The position numbers and the translations under genes are program-made. A model generated the notes under the pieces. It had not been told where the DNA came from and ran no database searches. It saw only the letters and a list, made by a program, of their open reading frames with translations. From an uncultured Pseudacidovorax sp. (GTDB lineage: Bacteria; Pseudomonadota; Gammaproteobacteria; Burkholderiales; Burkholderiaceae_C): DNA of 64,000 nt. Positions 26,947 through 36,057 of the stretch are shown here, one piece after another (the first letter of the stretch is position 1; each line of letters starts with the position of its first letter). Where the stretch lies: positions 1 through 64,000 of the forward strand of contig NZ_CAJYES010000011.1 of assembly GCF_913773995.1 (NCBI RefSeq). Direction: 5' to 3'.

Positions 26947-27050
26947 CGGTCCATGCTAGCGAGCGGCTGGTTTGGCGCCAACAGTGCGAACGGCCAGGAC
27001 AGTACGGCCTTGGTCGGTGGCCTGCAGCAAGGCCTATGCATAATGCCCTG

Positions 27051-27422
27051 ATGCATTGGCTGCGCAATTCGTTCACGGTGGTCCGCCTCGTTCTGGCGTG
27101 GCTGCTGCTGACACTTGGCGTGGCCTTCGCATCGCCCTGGGTCGCGCCCCAGACCATGGAACTGGTCTGCGCACAGGGCGGCTCCGTCAAGCTTGTGGTC
27201 GTCGACGACGACGGTAAGGCGCAGGCAGTGGTCCACCACGGACTGGACTGCCCGCTCTGCCTGGCAAGCGGCCTGCCGCCACCGGCCGATCTGCCGACGC
27301 TGCCCCAGCCCCAGCCGCTGGCGCATGCCCTCCATCCCATCGTCCGCGCACGCATCGCTGCGCTGGTCGGGGCGCCGTTGCCGCCCCGAGGGCCACCCGC
27401 CATCCTGCTGCCGACGGCCTGA
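27051..27422 (+). CDS. DUF2946 membrane protein 1 (copper-cluster associated)
   Basis: A 123-residue protein: one hydrophobic N-terminal segment (VVRLVLAWLLLTLGVAFAS), then a periplasmic part with CAQGG and the CxxC motif DCPLC, and a Pro-rich end. The pattern MELVCAQGGSVKLV ... DCPLC is typical of DUF2946, which recurs with PCu(A)C and TonB receptors. Cys and Met positions suggest metal binding, unproved. An in-frame ATG at 27036 is a possible earlier start. Confidence 0.72.
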   Translation: MHWLRNSFTVVRLVLAWLLLTLGVAFASPWVAPQTMELVCAQGGSVKLVVVDDDGKAQAVVHHGLDCPLCLASGLPPPADLPTLPQPQPLAHALHPIVRARIAALVGAPLPPRGPPAILLPTA

Positions 27423-27733
27423 TCGCCGCACGTCGAGTCGCCATTGGGTGGCGATTGTCGTGCCGGTTCGCACGACCGCCCGACCCCGTTCGCGCCTGCG
27501 CAAACCGCTCGCGCCATGTGGTCCCTGGCGGCGGTGCCAATCGGTGCCTCCTGCACGCTGGCTCCCTCGGCCTGAAGCGGTCTGTACCTCTCGCGGGGCC
27601 ACTTGTGCGTCCTGCTGCGGCGCGAGCGGAGCGCCGAGCCGCGTGCGGCGGACGTGTGGCAACTGCTGCCGAAGCCGGCCTGACCGCTTCCCCTTTTTCC
27701 TCTTCCTTTCACCCAACACCAAGGAGCCTTCGC
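27423..27733. other. Gap between DUF2946 and PCu(A)C genes
   Basis: The 311-bp stretch has no supported gene. One frame reads about 35 codons without interruption to a TGA at 27680-27682 (ending ADVWQLLPKPA), but it is stop-broken upstream and lacks a start signal, so it may be a decayed gene end. AAGGAG at 27721-27726 is the ribosome-binding site of the PCu(A)C gene. Confidence 0.45.
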
Positions 27734-28207
27734 ATGACCGTCCCATTCCGCCCCTTTGCACTCGGCGCTCTGCTCTTCGCGGCTGCAGCGGCCCACGCCC
27801 AGGTCACCGTCAAGGACGCGTGGGTCCGTGCGACCGTGCCGCAGCAGAAGGCCACGGGCGCCTTCATGCAGCTGGAATCGCCGCAGGACGCGCGCCTGGT
27901 CTCGGCCAGTTCGCCCCTGACGCCCACGGTCGAAGTGCACGAGATGGCCATGCAGGACAACGTGATGCGCATGCGCCAGGTGCCGGCGATCGATCTGCCA
28001 GCCGGCAAGGCGGTGGAACTCAAGCCCGGCGGTTACCACGTGATGCTGATGGACCTGAAGCAGCAAGTGAAGGTCGGCGAGACCGTGCCGCTAAGCCTCG
28101 TGTTCGAGGGCAAGGACGGCAAGCGGCAGACCGTGCAGGTGCAGGCGCCGGTGCGTCCGCTCAAGAACGATGGCATGCCCATGGCGCACGGCGAGCACAA
28201 GCACTGA
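27734..28207 (+). CDS. PCu(A)C periplasmic copper chaperone
   Basis: A 157-residue protein: signal peptide ending AAAHAQ near residue 22, then the PCu(A)C fold with the Cu(I) ligand pattern H-x-M ... M ... H-x-M seen in [15 protein letters not shown] and [10 protein letters not shown]. The His/Met-rich tail ([10 protein letters not shown]) may add copper-binding sites. Such proteins deliver copper to cytochrome oxidase CuA or serve in copper uptake. The ATG follows AAGGAG. DUF2946 genes and a cytochrome c surround it. Confidence 0.92.
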   Translation: MTVPFRPFALGALLFAAAAAHAQVTVKDAWVRATVPQQKATGAFMQLESPQDARLVSASSPLTPTVEVHEMAMQDNVMRMRQVPAIDLPAGKAVELKPGGYHVMLMDLKQQVKVGETVPLSLVFEGKDGKRQTVQVQAPVRPLKNDGMPMAHGEHKH

Positions 28208-28313
28208 CTCCCGGCCGCCGCACGCCGGCGGAGTGGGACGCGCGGTGCCGCGCGGCAGATGGCCCGTGGGGTCGCCTGCCCTCTTTCCGAATTTCCAGCC
28301 CCTGGAGTCCCCG

Positions 28314-28631
28314 ATGAGTAGAAGTTTCTCCTTCGCCCCGTTCGTTCTGGCCACTGCCCTCCTTGCCAGCGCCCCTACTTGGGCCGATCAGGCTCTGGCC
28401 ACCGCCAAGGCCTGCATGGCCTGTCACACCGTCGACAGGAAGGTGATCGGTCCCGCCTTCAAGGACGTGGCCGCCAGGTACGCCGGCAACAAGGATGCGG
28501 CCAATGTCCTGGCCCAGAAGATCCTCAAGGGTGGCAGCGGCGCCTGGGGCCCGGTGCCGATGCCGGCCAATACCCAGGTAAGCGACGCCGAGGCGAAGAA
28601 GCTCGCCACCTGGGTGCTGGGCCTGAAATAA
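28314..28631 (+). CDS. Class I cytochrome c (c-551/c8 type)
   Basis: A 105-residue protein with a cleavable signal peptide ([12 protein letters not shown]), one haem-attachment motif CMACH, and the Met ligand in [19 protein letters not shown] near the C-terminus. It is a soluble periplasmic electron carrier. GGAG precedes the ATG. It lies inside the copper gene group, consistent with a link to copper-enzyme electron transfer. Confidence 0.92.
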   Translation: MSRSFSFAPFVLATALLASAPTWADQALATAKACMACHTVDRKVIGPAFKDVAARYAGNKDAANVLAQKILKGGSGAWGPVPMPANTQVSDAEAKKLATWVLGLK

Positions 28632-28640
28632 GCGCCATCC

Positions 28641-29102
28641 ATGCACGCCTGCCGCCGCCCGTCACCCAAGATGCCCTTCCCGGGCAGGGTGGCGCGCTGG
28701 CTGCTGCTTGCCCACTGCCTGCTGCTCCTGCTGCCGATGTGGCCGGCCCTGAACGGGGCGCAGGCCCAGGGCGCACGCCAGCCGGCCGACGCCTTCATGG
28801 TCTGCACGGCGCAGGGGATGCAGGCACTGCCGGTGGCGCAAGGCGCGGCAGCCACGGCCCGTACCGGCACTGAGGACGACGCCGACCCAGCCGGCGAGAC
28901 GTCCGATGCCGTTCCCACGTCGTCGGGCTGCGCGCTCTGCCATGCGCGCGTGCTCATGCCCTTGCCGGTCTGGACCCCCGGCCTGCCCTTGCGGGCGATC
29001 TCTCTGCCGCCGGCTGTCCCGCAGCGGCCATTCGTTCTCGTCGCGGACGCGCCCTGGCGTCCGCTGCAGGCGCGCGCACCGCCGCCGACCCTGGCTGGCT
29101 GA
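28641..29102 (+). CDS. DUF2946 membrane protein 2
   Basis: A 153-residue protein: N-terminal hydrophobic segment (WLLLAHCLLLLLPMWPAL), then MVCTAQGMQAL and, after an acidic spacer, CALCHARVLMPLP. The spacing MVCTxxG ... CxxC is the DUF2946 pattern, shared with the gene at 27051. It starts 9 bp after the cytochrome c gene. The two CALC/CPLC motifs could bind Cu(I); CALCH also resembles a haem site (CxxCH), which merits attention. Confidence 0.72.
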   Translation: MHACRRPSPKMPFPGRVARWLLLAHCLLLLLPMWPALNGAQAQGARQPADAFMVCTAQGMQALPVAQGAAATARTGTEDDADPAGETSDAVPTSSGCALCHARVLMPLPVWTPGLPLRAISLPPAVPQRPFVLVADAPWRPLQARAPPPTLAG

Positions 29103-29207
29103 CTCTGCGCCATCGACGCCCCGCGGCCGCCCAGGCCGCGCGGGCCCGCGCCTGCCTGGGCGGTGCACGACACCGCCGCGGATTCCTGTGTCCCTTCGAC
29201 GAGAACC

Positions 29208-31391
29208 ATGTCCTCTTTTCGCCTTCCCTTCGCACCCACGCCGCTCGCGTGGGCCTGTCTTCTGGCCCTGCACCCTGTCGCTCCTGCCCATGCGCAGAGT
29301 GCGCCGGCCGGCAGCCTTCCGCCCGTGCAGGTGCGCGAGACGGCGGCCCAGCCCAATGGCCGCCTTCCCCTGGACGTGCCGGTGACGACCGGCAGCCAGC
29401 TGGGCCTCACGCCGCGCGAGACGCCTGCCACGGTCACCGTAGTGGACCGTGCCACCATCGAGGCCCGCGGCGCCACCAACACGCAGGAGGTCTTGCGTGC
29501 CATTCCGGGCGTCACGGCACATGACGCGCCCGGCAACATCGGCGTGCAGTACCGTGGTTTCAGCGGCGCGTCGCTCACCCAGCTGTTCAACGGCATCAAT
29601 GTGCAGTACACGATTGCCGCGCGTCCGGTGGACAGCTGGATCTACGACCGCGTCGAAGCCATCGGCGGCGCCTCCAGCTTCCTGTACGGCGCGGGCGGCG
29701 TGGGCGGCACCGTCAACTACATCACCAAGCTCGCGACCCGCCACGACATATCCGAGGCACAACTGCGGCTGGGCAGCGACCGTCTGAAGGAAGCGTCGGT
29801 CGGCCTCAACCGCCGCATCGCCGGCGATGGCCTGGGCAGCGGCGACCATTACCTGCGCATCGACCTCAACCGCCGCCAGGGTGACGGCTGGACCGACGGC
29901 ACGCGCAGGGATGCGACCCAGTTCGCGACCTCGCTCCTCTCCGACTTCGGCGGCGGCCTGAGTCATACGCTGGCCTACGAATACCAGAAGGAGTACGTCG
30001 ACCGGCCCTACTGGGGAACACCGCTCATGCAGCCGCTCATGGGCACGGCCCGCATCGACCCCGGCACGCGGACCAAGAACTACAACAGCGCCGACGGCAT
30101 CTATGCCCAGCGCGTGCAGTGGCTGCGCTCGCTCACCGACTGGCGGGTGAGCGACGCGCTGCAGTTGCGCAACACCTTCTACGTCTACGACGCCTTGCGC
30201 GATTACCGCAACGTCGAGAGCTATGCCTTCAACCGCAACAACACGGCCGTCACCCGCTCGGCGACGCTGCTGCAGCGGCACGACCAGCGGATGGTGGGCG
30301 ACCGCATCGACGGTACCTATCAGGGCCGGATCGCCGGGCTGCGCAGCGACTGGTCCTTCGGGCTGGATGTGAGCCTGAACCGCCAGACGCGCTTTCCCAA
30401 CAGCCTGTCGGCCACGGTCAGCACCGTGAATCCGTACGTCTTCACCACCGAGCCCTTCTTCACCATCCGCGGCATGACGCCGGGCTTCCGGCCCGACCGC
30501 GAGAACAAGGTGCGCACGGTGGCGGCCTTCGCCGAGAACCGCACCTTCCTCACGCCATCGCTCAGCCTGGTGACCGCCTTGCGCCACGAGCGCATCGACC
30601 TGGACCTGATCAATCGCCGTGAGGTGACGGCCGCCAGTCCGGCCACCTATTCGCGTGGCTACCGCCCCACCACCGGCCGCGCCGGCCTGGTGTGGGACGT
30701 AATGCCGGGCGCCAACCTGTATGCCCAGTACGCCACCGCGGCGGACCCGCCGGCCGGCGTCCTGAGCACCGCCAGCTTCGCCAATGTGCGCGACAACAGC
30801 GAGCTCACGACGGGCCGCCAGGTCGAGCTGGGCAGCAAGCTGGACTTCTGGCAGGGCAAGGGCACCGCGACGCTGGCCGTCTACGACATCGTGCGCAGGA
30901 ACATCGCGACGCAGGACCCGGCCAACAGCAGCCTCACGGTGCTGGTGGGCCAGCAGTCGTCGCGCGGCGGCGAGATCGCCGTGGGCCTGCAGCCCACGCG
31001 CGACTGGTCGGTGCAGGCCAACTGGAGCTACGCCCGCGCCCGCTACGACAGGTACCGGCAAGGGGGCGTGGACTATGCCGGCAAGACGCCCACCAACACC
31101 CCGCGGACGGTGGCCAACCTCTGGACCTCCTACGCCTTCGCGCCGCAGTGGCAGGCCAGCGTCGGCATCCGCCGCGTGGGTGCCGTGTATGGCGATGCGG
31201 CCAACACCCTGCGCTGGCCGGCCCACACGCTGCTGGATCTGGGCCTGAGCTATCAAGTTCACCGCAACGCCGAGCTGACGCTGCGCCTGCGCAATGCGAC
31301 CGACCGGGTCTATGCCGCCAATCTGACCGGCACCATGGCCTACCTGGGCGAGCCACGCACGGCCGACCTGACGCTGCGCGTCGGCTTCTGA
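29208..31391 (+). CDS. TonB-dependent outer-membrane receptor 1 (copper cluster)
   Basis: A 727-residue receptor: signal peptide ending APAHAQ, plug domain (ATVTVVDRATIEARGATNTQ in the TonB-box-proximal region, VEAIGGASSFLYGAGGVGGTVNYI), then a 22-strand barrel ending in LTLRVGF with C-terminal Phe. Siderophore-receptor-like sequence, but its company (PCu(A)C, two DUF2946, PepSY protein) points to a metal such as copper. The ATG at 29208 follows GAGAACC; an ATG 15 codons earlier is less likely. Confidence 0.88.
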   Translation: MSSFRLPFAPTPLAWACLLALHPVAPAHAQSAPAGSLPPVQVRETAAQPNGRLPLDVPVTTGSQLGLTPRETPATVTVVDRATIEARGATNTQEVLRAIPGVTAHDAPGNIGVQYRGFSGASLTQLFNGINVQYTIAARPVDSWIYDRVEAIGGASSFLYGAGGVGGTVNYITKLATRHDISEAQLRLGSDRLKEASVGLNRRIAGDGLGSGDHYLRIDLNRRQGDGWTDGTRRDATQFATSLLSDFGGGLSHTLAYEYQKEYVDRPYWGTPLMQPLMGTARIDPGTRTKNYNSADGIYAQRVQWLRSLTDWRVSDALQLRNTFYVYDALRDYRNVESYAFNRNNTAVTRSATLLQRHDQRMVGDRIDGTYQGRIAGLRSDWSFGLDVSLNRQTRFPNSLSATVSTVNPYVFTTEPFFTIRGMTPGFRPDRENKVRTVAAFAENRTFLTPSLSLVTALRHERIDLDLINRREVTAASPATYSRGYRPTTGRAGLVWDVMPGANLYAQYATAADPPAGVLSTASFANVRDNSELTTGRQVELGSKLDFWQGKGTATLAVYDIVRRNIATQDPANSSLTVLVGQQSSRGGEIAVGLQPTRDWSVQANWSYARARYDRYRQGGVDYAGKTPTNTPRTVANLWTSYAFAPQWQASVGIRRVGAVYGDAANTLRWPAHTLLDLGLSYQVHRNAELTLRLRNATDRVYAANLTGTMAYLGEPRTADLTLRVGF

Positions 31392-31404
31392 GCGAAGGCC
31401 CGCC

Positions 31405-33012
31405 ATGCGTGTGCGTATCAAGCGCTGGCTTTTCCTCGTCCACCGCTGGCTCGGTGTGGGGCTGTGCGCCTTCTTTGCGATGTGGTTCGTGTCGGGCGTG
31501 GTGATGATGTACGTGGGCTATCCCAAGCTCACGTCCGTCGAACGTCTGGCGCATCTGCCGCCGCTGGGCGACGGCGCCGGGCTGCTCGGGCCGCACAAGG
31601 CGCTGGAGAAGGCGGGCGTCGCCGGTCCCCTGCGCGAGCTGCGGCTGGCCGCATCCCGCGCCGGCCTGCCGGTGTACCTGGCCGTGCCCGAAGCCCCCGC
31701 AGCAACGGCGCCGGGCAGCCGGCGCCGCTCCTCACCCGGGGCCGGCACGGTGGTCATCGATGCCCGCAGCGGGCAGCGGTTGGCCGAGGCCGACGCAGCC
31801 ACGGCCGTGGCCAGCGCCGCGGCCTTCGGCGGCGCGTTCCTGGCGGACACACCGAAGCCTCGGCACGTCGGCCTTGTCCAGGAAGACGCCTTCACCCATT
31901 CGCGTGCGCTCGATGCGCACCGGCCGCTGCACGTGCTGCAGCTCGGCGATGGCGAGGACACGCGGCTCTATGTCTCGAGTCTGACCGGCGAGGTGGTGCG
32001 CGACGCGACGCGCACCGAGCGACTGTGGAACTACGCGGGTGCGTGGATCCACTGGCTCTATCCCTTCCGCGGCGGGGTGCTCGACGGGTGGTGGACCGAC
32101 ATCGTGAACTGGCTGTCCATCGCGGGCATCGTGCTCGTACTGGCCGGCATGACGGTGGGTCTGATGCGCTGGCGCTTCGGCCGGCCCTACAAGAGCGGCG
32201 CCCGCTCACCCTATGGCAGCCGGGCCATGCGCTGGCACCACATCGGGGGACTGCTGTTCGGCGCCGTGACGCTCACCTGGATCTTCAGCGGGCTGATGTC
32301 GATGAACCCGTGGCGGATCTTCGACACCGGTGCCGCGCCGCTGAGGACGCAAGCGCTGGGGGGCGTGCCGCTGCAACCGATGGCAGGCGACGCCACGCCC
32401 GCGGCTCTGCTGGCAGTCGCCGGCGCGGGCACGCGCGAGCTGCGCTGGACGCCGGTGCTGGGCGTGCCTGTCGTCCAGGCGACCGGCGCCTTGGGCAGGC
32501 CAACGCTGCTGAAGGCCGCCGACGCGTCTGCCCATACGGTCGACGAAGGCGGGCTTCAGGCGGCCATCGCCGGCCTGCTGCCTGCGCCCCTGCTGCGCAT
32601 CGAGCGGCTGCAGGCCTACGACTTCCACTACTACGACCGCGCAGCCCACACCATGACCGGCGGCGCCGAGCGCCCGCTGCCCGTGCTGCGGGCCGTGTTC
32701 GGCGATGCGCAGCACAGCTGGGTCCACATCGACCCGGCCACCGGTGCCGTGTTGGGCCGCAGCGACAGCGGTCGCCGTACCAGCCGCTGGCTGTTCGCGC
32801 TGCTGCACAGCTGGGACTGGCTGCCCCTGCTGGATCGACGGCCGCTGTGGGATGTGCTGCTGGTCGTGCTGAGTCTGGGCGGCGCCCTGGTGAGCCTGAC
32901 CGGTGTGGTGATCGGCTGGCGCAGGCTGGGCCTTAAGGTGCGTGCACGGCGACGTCGACGGCCAGGCCTTGCGGCGGTGGGCACGCCGTTCAGAACGTCC
33001 AGCGGGCGCTGA
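31405..33012 (+). CDS. PepSY-associated membrane protein (siderophore/metal reductase-like)
   Basis: A 535-residue membrane protein with four predicted spans: two near residues 10-35 and 230-255, one near 272-298 (HHIGGLLFGAVTLTWIFSG) and one near 480-505. Conserved His in FLVHRWLG, YPFRGG, RWHHIGG and LLHSWDWLPL match PepSY_TM proteins, some of which are haem-containing inner-membrane ferric reductases. It follows the TonB receptor by 13 bp, so reduction of imported metal is plausible. Its 3' end overlaps the convergent TonB receptor gene by 23 bp. Confidence 0.85.
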   Translation: MRVRIKRWLFLVHRWLGVGLCAFFAMWFVSGVVMMYVGYPKLTSVERLAHLPPLGDGAGLLGPHKALEKAGVAGPLRELRLAASRAGLPVYLAVPEAPAATAPGSRRRSSPGAGTVVIDARSGQRLAEADAATAVASAAAFGGAFLADTPKPRHVGLVQEDAFTHSRALDAHRPLHVLQLGDGEDTRLYVSSLTGEVVRDATRTERLWNYAGAWIHWLYPFRGGVLDGWWTDIVNWLSIAGIVLVLAGMTVGLMRWRFGRPYKSGARSPYGSRAMRWHHIGGLLFGAVTLTWIFSGLMSMNPWRIFDTGAAPLRTQALGGVPLQPMAGDATPAALLAVAGAGTRELRWTPVLGVPVVQATGALGRPTLLKAADASAHTVDEGGLQAAIAGLLPAPLLRIERLQAYDFHYYDRAAHTMTGGAERPLPVLRAVFGDAQHSWVHIDPATGAVLGRSDSGRRTSRWLFALLHSWDWLPLLDRRPLWDVLLVVLSLGGALVSLTGVVIGWRRLGLKVRARRRRRPGLAAVGTPFRTSSGR

Positions 33013-35074
33013 CCCGGGCGCTGCGCGGCTCCATCGGATGGATGTGCCGGCCTTCGATGCCGCTGCCGCAGTCGCCCCGTGCCACTTCGCCGGCAGTGCA
33101 GGAGGCGTAGAAGTACTCGATGTCGTTGCCTTTTCGGCCAGTGATGTTGAACACGTCCACGCCGAGCGTCAGGTGGCGATTGACCTCGTAGCGCGCGCCG
33201 AAGTTGAGCAGCGTCGTGGACTTCGAGCGAACGCTGTCCAGCGTGTCCAGCGCGCGGGGCCCGAGGTAGCGCAGGCGCAGGGATGCAGTCAGCGGGCCTT
33301 CTGTGTACGTGATGCCCGCCGCCACCACACGCTCCACCGCGTTGTCGATGTAGTTGCCTTCGCCTTCGGGCGCAATGCCGCGGAAGCGTGCGCGGGAGAG
33401 TGCGGCATCGGCCTCCAGCCGCCAGCGCCGGTCAAGCTTCCAGCGCAACGTGGCTTCGATGCCGCGCCGGCTGCTGGCCCGGCCCGGCTCCGTGGTGCCG
33501 GCGTCGCCCACATAGACCAGTTCGGAGTCCAGCCGAAGCTGCCAGAGCGCGACCGTGGCCGTGAAGTCTTCATCTGGTTGGAAGCGCCAGCCGAGCTCAG
33601 CGCCGCGACCCTTGACCAGCGCGGGCACGCGATCCGCCGGCAGTCCGCTCTGCGGATCGAGCTGGATGGTGGCACCGCGCACGTCGTTGCTGTGGAAGCC
33701 GACGCCCGCATTGAGGTAGAGCTCGTTGGCCGGCGTGACGGTGAACGCCAGCCCGGCCTTCGGGCTCGCCAGCGAGTCACGGCCTCGGCCGCTGTTCACC
33801 GGGCCGTAGACGGGCTCGCGGCCATCGACGGAATAGCGCAGCAGGTCGCCGCGCAGGCCGACGTAGCCCCGCAGCCTGTCCGTGAAGTTGACGAGCTGCT
33901 GCCCGTAGAGCGACACGAGGTCCTGCGATACCTTGTCGTTGCGCACGGTCGCCGTGCGCTGCCGCGCGATGGTGTCGTACAGGCCGACCTCGCCGATGCG
34001 GTCGCCGCGCCACTGTGCGCCGAAGCTCAGGATGCCGTCGAGACTTCCAAGTCGATTGGGCATGCTGTGCGAGGCCTGCGCGCCGAAGACCCGCCGCCGG
34101 TCTGTCTGCTCGAACTGATCGCCCGTGTCCGGCCGGTTCAGGAAGTAGGTGAAGTCCGAGAACAGGTCGAAGCGGTAGTCGATGGCATAGGCGCTGATCT
34201 GCGTGTTGCCCTGCGGCCCGTTGTCGAACCACTTGCCCGACAGGCTGAGGCGCCGCGTGTTGCCGCCGTCCGTGGTGTTGAGCGATCCGAAGCGCGACAG
34301 CTCGCCGCTGTCCACCAGCCGCTGCGGAATCTGGTCGGTCGAGTTCCAACGGCTCTGGTACGCCATGCCGGTGATGCTCAGGCCGCGCGTGGGCGAGCCC
34401 TGGGAATAGCGGACCACGGCATTGGCCTTGCGCAGCCGCTCCGGCGTGTCCCAGGGGCCGTCGTTGCCTTCCAGTTCCAGCGCGCCCAGCCAGGTCTGGT
34501 CCTGCACGGTGCGGGAGCCGGCGGTGAGCAGGCGCCGGAAGTTGTTCTTGCCGAGCGTGATTTCCGCAAACGGCGCGTCGAGCGCGCTGACGTAGTCCAG
34601 CGAGGCACTGCCAGCCAACGAGAAGTCGCCGCTGTCCACGAAGTAGGGGCCCTTGCGGTAGCGCACGCCGGACACGAGGTCGGGAATCAGAAAGTTGAGG
34701 TCCGCGAAGCCCTGGCCGTGGCCGTGCGTGGGCATGTTCACCGGCATGCCGTCGACCGTGACCGCGAAGTCGGTGCCGTGGTCGAGGTTGAAGCCACGCA
34801 AGAAATACTGGTTGGCCTTGCCGTCGCCGGAGTGCTGCGTGGCCACGACCCCGGGCACGGCCTCCACGATGTCGCCCGGCCGCAGCTTGGGCCGGGCCTG
34901 GAACGATGCCTTCTCGGCAGCACCCTCGCTGGCGGAATCGGCCGTGCCGATGGCCGCATCGCGCGGGCCGCGCACCGAGACCTCGGGGAGGTGGCCGTCC
35001 TGGCTCCAGGCGGGCGCACTGGTGATGAGGGCGGCGGCCAACAAGGCGGGGGGACGGCGTCGAATGAGCGGCAC
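32990..35074 (-). CDS. TonB-dependent receptor 2, probable NikR-controlled nickel/cobalt receptor
   Basis: A 694-residue receptor: signal peptide ending SAPAWSQ, plug with LRPGDIVEAVPGVVATQHSG, NQYFLRGFNLDHGTDFAV and the His-rich loop MPVNMPTHGHGQG, then a barrel ending with SARVSARWTF (C-terminal Phe). The start is a GTG at 35074 after AGGAAAC. A NikR-type palindrome lies 16 bp upstream, and nikR follows upstream on the same strand, so nickel is the likely cargo. Its 3' end overlaps the PepSY gene. Confidence 0.87.
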   Translation of the reverse strand: MPLIRRRPPALLAAALITSAPAWSQDGHLPEVSVRGPRDAAIGTADSASEGAAEKASFQARPKLRPGDIVEAVPGVVATQHSGDGKANQYFLRGFNLDHGTDFAVTVDGMPVNMPTHGHGQGFADLNFLIPDLVSGVRYRKGPYFVDSGDFSLAGSASLDYVSALDAPFAEITLGKNNFRRLLTAGSRTVQDQTWLGALELEGNDGPWDTPERLRKANAVVRYSQGSPTRGLSITGMAYQSRWNSTDQIPQRLVDSGELSRFGSLNTTDGGNTRRLSLSGKWFDNGPQGNTQISAYAIDYRFDLFSDFTYFLNRPDTGDQFEQTDRRRVFGAQASHSMPNRLGSLDGILSFGAQWRGDRIGEVGLYDTIARQRTATVRNDKVSQDLVSLYGQQLVNFTDRLRGYVGLRGDLLRYSVDGREPVYGPVNSGRGRDSLASPKAGLAFTVTPANELYLNAGVGFHSNDVRGATIQLDPQSGLPADRVPALVKGRGAELGWRFQPDEDFTATVALWQLRLDSELVYVGDAGTTEPGRASSRRGIEATLRWKLDRRWRLEADAALSRARFRGIAPEGEGNYIDNAVERVVAAGITYTEGPLTASLRLRYLGPRALDTLDSVRSKSTTLLNFGARYEVNRHLTLGVDVFNITGRKGNDIEYFYASCTAGEVARGDCGSGIEGRHIHPMEPRSARVSARWTF

Positions 35075-35089
35075 AAGTTTCCTCGTTAT

Positions 35090-35116
35090 GTATGAAGAAC
35101 TTTGAATTATTCATAC
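35090..35116. promoter_or_regulatory. NikR-box-like operator
   Basis: GTATGA (35090-35095) and TCATAC (35111-35116) are a perfect inverted pair with 15 bp between. The known E. coli NikR operator is GTATGA-N16-TCATAC, so the half-sites are identical and the spacer one base shorter. The site sits directly upstream of TonB receptor 2, and a NikR gene is 108 bp away. Confidence 0.78.
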
Positions 35117-35223
35117 GAATGCCACGCAGAGCTGTACTCCGAACGGCGCAGGTGCCGCAGCTGCAGCTTCGCCACGAAGGCGGCCGACGGATGCCAGAGC
35201 GCGGAACGCGGTGGTTCAGGCGC

Positions 35224-35697
35224 TCAATTCACCGGTCGGAAATGGCGATGGGGCTTGCTCGCGCCATGGCTGTGTTCGTCGGTCGGGCCCAGAGGCACCA
35301 GATGCACATTGCCATGCCGAACGCCGCGCAGAGCCACCAATTGCTCGGCACAGGCCTGCACGGCTGCCACCGGCCCGCGCAGAACCACTGTTTCCAGGCA
35401 GTGATCATGGTCCAGGTGCGTGTGCATGCTGCTGATGACGAGATCGTGGTGGTCGTGCTGCAGGTTCATCACCCGGCCCGAGACGGCATGTTCATGGTGG
35501 TCGTAGACATAGCTGACGGTGGCGATGCACCAGGAAGGCTGGGCCTTCGAGACCGGCTGGGCGAGCGTCGCGCTGCCGAGCCGTGAGCGAATCAGGTCGC
35601 GGACGGCCTCCGAGCGGTTGGCGTAGCCGCTGGCCTCGATCAGCGCGTCGAACTGCCGGGCCAGATCGTCATCGAGCGAGATGGTGAAGCGTTCCAT
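35224..35697 (-). CDS. nikR: Nickel-responsive regulator NikR
   Basis: A 157-residue protein: N-terminal ribbon-helix-helix (RFTISLDDDLARQFDALI, residues 3-20) and C-terminal ACT-type nickel domain. All four square-planar nickel ligands are present at the E. coli spacing: H81, H92, H94 and C100 (SSMHTHLDHDHC). A His-rich tail follows (DEHSHGASKPHRHF). It should repress nickel import when nickel is plentiful. The likely target is TonB receptor 2, through the palindrome at 35090-35116; no NikABCDE genes are nearby. Confidence 0.94.
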   Translation of the reverse strand: MERFTISLDDDLARQFDALIEASGYANRSEAVRDLIRSRLGSATLAQPVSKAQPSWCIATVSYVYDHHEHAVSGRVMNLQHDHHDLVISSMHTHLDHDHCLETVVLRGPVAAVQACAEQLVALRGVRHGNVHLVPLGPTDEHSHGASKPHRHFRPVN

Positions 35698-35760
35698 CAG
35701 AGGATTGTCCGCGCCCGGCGGAGTGTGGCTGCGAGCTGGTCGCCGAGTTTTTTTCCGGTT

Positions 35761-36054
35761 TCACCACGCGCTGGAGTCGAACACCACCAGCCGCTCCGTC
35801 TGACCGGCCATGAAGGCCTTCATCTCCTGGTGCACGGCACTGACCTGGTAGTGCTGGTGGGCGGCCTCGTCGTCGAAGCAGGCCACCACCGCATGGCTGA
35901 AGCCTTGCGCGCGGCTGGCTTCGTTGGGCGCGTAGAGGTAGCTCACCAGGCCGGGTGAGCCCGCGCGGATCTGCGCCGCGTAGTCCTCCACGCGCTGGTG
36001 GAAGGCCTCGTCGGTGCCGGGCTTGAAGGCCATCAGGACGGCATGGATGAACAT
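35761..36054 (-). CDS. Dabb-family (stress-responsive A/B barrel) protein
   Basis: A 97-residue protein with the Dabb pattern: MFIHAVLMAFKPGT at the start, SPGLVSYLYAPNEAS, and FSHAVVACFDDEAAHQHYQVSAVHQEM without metal motifs. These are small dimeric ferredoxin-like barrels. It starts 3 bp after the LivHM gene's stop on the same strand and so is the last gene of that transport operon; a role in handling the imported compound is likely. Confidence 0.83.
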   Translation of the reverse strand: MFIHAVLMAFKPGTDEAFHQRVEDYAAQIRAGSPGLVSYLYAPNEASRAQGFSHAVVACFDDEAAHQHYQVSAVHQEMKAFMAGQTERLVVFDSSAW

Positions 36055-36057
36055 GGC

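Noticed and set aside
27455-27733. An open frame joined upstream to the PCu(A)C gene
   Set aside because: The signal peptide begins at the ATG at 27734, which has AAGGAG upstream. The extension is Arg/Pro-rich and has no start signal.
35735-35760. Run of seven T after GCGAGCTGGTCGCCGAG as a terminator
   Set aside because: The T-run would end rightward transcription, but the genes on both sides read left. The stem is weak.
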